DNA from: Loxodes magnus
Taxonomy: Eukaryota > Ciliophora > Karyorelictea > Loxodida > Loxodidae
Direction: 5' to 3'
Length of the DNA: 64,000 bases
NCBI GenBank assembly: GCA_946699065.1
Contig: CAMPDV010000367.1
Coordinates: 62,001 to 126,000 of the forward strand
Shown here in pieces: positions 62,582 to 64,000 of this stretch. A program made the translations under genes and the position numbers. Numbering within the stretch: position 1 is the stretch's first letter; each line of letters begins with the position of its first letter. Under the pieces are notes generated by a model. The model saw only the letters and a program-made list of their open reading frames with translations. It ran no database searches and was not told where the DNA came from.

Positions 62582-64000
62582 TCAATTTGTTCTCTAGCAA
62601 CTTTTACTATATTTGCTAGCTTTTTTGCTTAATAAGATTATTCCCTTTCAAAGCTTTTCTATTTTACTCATATAAGCATAATTATGTATATTTGATATTT
62701 TAAGAAAAATGAATTGTATAATTTCAATTGATTATGGTTTTTTATTAATTTTAAGTAACGCTATTCACAGCCTAACTTCTTAAAAATAAATAATGATTTA
62801 ACTCAAAATCTCTTTAGCTTTATATTATTTTAACTCTATTCCCTGGTTATAGGATTATACTTAAATTGCCTAGATTTTCATTTCTATTTCTGATATATTA
62901 AGAGAATAGCTTTAATATTTAGAGAGTAATTAATGTTCTTAGAAACATGTATATTCATTATAAAGTTAACTATTGCCTTGGATACTAATTTTCTGACTAA
63001 GTGTTGGCATTTATCTCTAAAGAACTTTAATTATATTTATGCTATCTAGAAATACATTTTCAAAATTTAAAAGTTTTAGCTTATTGGGATTAAGATCTTC
63101 TCTAAGCTCTACTATTAGAAGACAACGGCTACAAGCGTCTTAGCCTTAATAGTCTCTAGAAAATCCTATAAACTAGTTTTAAAGTTATTCAACACAATAG
63201 ATTTCAAGTAGTATGCTTGTATTTAAATGTAGATAACTCTATTTTTATTTGACTTTTTTATGCAATGTTGAATGTACATGTTGTCTTTTGAGTCTCTTTT
63301 GCTATAGTTAATTTTTTCTTTATAAACAATTATCTTTCTCATTCTTTTAAAGCTTAAGTTTATTATTCCTATTTTTCTTTATTCATTTTAAGCGAAGCAG
63401 GCATATATTAAGCCTATGATTTTAGAAATTATATCATTATACTAAAATTTTTTATTTCAAAAGGTTCTTAATTATTACCTTAAGAATTAGCTATCTCTTA
63501 TCTGTCGAACTATTGAGGACTGCTTATTTCCTTTTTCCTTTTTCTTATTTATTTTTCAGATTATATAATCGGACTAATAAACTAGATCTGCGTAGCAGAA
63601 TTTAGACACACTTCTGAAATAAATAATTTCTAGCAAAAGAGTCTTGAGGGATCTCAAAATTAATTGAATTATTGTTTAAAATTTTGATTACAAATTACTA
63701 TATATTATCTTTAATTGGCTTCTTCTTAGAGTTCACTTATTAACTCTTTCTTTTATATCTTCCTTAGTTTCTAGCCCTTTCAAAAAGATAGCATCCTTTT
63801 TTTGTGTTATGGATTGTTATAATTTTCTAAGTCAATAATTTTTCCCTTATCCTATCTGAGAAATGCAGTATATTAATTTATTTAATTAATATAAAAAGAT
63901 CTGACTTGCTATTAACACCTTGAATTATTTAACTAAGTAATTAGCTTTTATTATATAAGAGGCATTTAACTATAGAGCTATTTTAGCTCAAAATGTTTCA
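62582..64000 (-). CDS. Unknown protein, at least 472 aa, N-terminus beyond window
   Basis: A single frame enters from the right edge and ends at TGA (complement of 62582-62584) after SKYSKSCQRTN. It reads as a Lys/Gln/Leu-rich helical protein with ordinary segments (GYxxDACSRCLLIVELREDL-like, NPNKLKLLNFENVFLDSINI). The few internal TGA codons, such as RLWIALL and KLWKGII, fit Trp. No domain was recognised and no start lies in the window. The frame has the most regular use of G at first codon positions of the three. Confidence 0.6.

Noticed and set aside
1..64000. CRISPR arrays, rRNA genes and telomeric repeats
   Set aside because: None present: no regularly spaced direct repeats with unique spacers, no rRNA-like blocks, no ciliate telomere repeats.

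Overview
The window is about 78% A+T ciliate nuclear DNA read with a genetic code in which none of the three usual stop codons is simply a stop. TAA and TAG are used freely for Gln. TGA is read as Trp inside genes and also ends them, as in the karyorelict code (table 27) or the Condylostoma code (table 28). The best evidence is internal. Aligned positions of three paralogous membrane-protein genes carry TGG in one copy and TGA in another, kelch motifs have TGA at their Trp positions, and a clear gene end uses TGG, TGG and then a terminal TGA. A karyorelict such as Loxodes fits best; Condylostoma-type heterotrichs remain possible. Introns are tiny: one of 17 nt is preserved in two gene copies, and one of 22 nt is likely. 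Almost every standard-code ORF here is a shadow.

Layout. 1.5-10.7 kb: a run of minus-strand genes (a 1117-aa unknown protein, a kelch-repeat protein, and a 773-aa multi-RING protein resembling RBR ubiquitin ligases). 11.7-13.4 kb: the 3' part of a multi-pass membrane-protein gene, cut by retroelement debris at 13.4-13.9 kb. 13.9-19 kb: sparse sequence with a tRNA-His, more debris and small genes. 19.2-27.7 kb and 47.4-55.8 kb: the two arms of an inverted duplication. Each arm carries a divergent gene pair: a 972-aa-class unknown gene, and a 1067-aa gene whose two copies are both exactly 3221 bp long. 27.7-47.4 kb, between the arms: a second tRNA-His, two short retroelements carrying a zinc-knuckle ORF1 and flanked by target-site duplications, two more degenerate copies of the membrane-protein family, and a gene joining a kelch-like propeller to a UBA domain. 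56.8-64 kb: two more identical tRNA-His genes, one inside a directly duplicated ~430-bp block, a tail-anchored small protein, and a minus-strand gene running off the right edge.

Themes. Several products point to ubiquitin biology (multi-RING, kelch, propeller-UBA). The rest are lineage-specific membrane or coiled-coil proteins. Duplication dominates the region: an inverted segmental repeat, dispersed paralogues, tRNA copies and retroelement insertions.

Limits. With no hard stop codon, an open frame proves little, and in several A+T-rich stretches two or three frames read equally well. Calls backed by paralogue comparison or recognisable motifs are firm. Those resting only on a coherent frame from ATG to TGA are given lower confidence, and unresolved stretches are listed as such.
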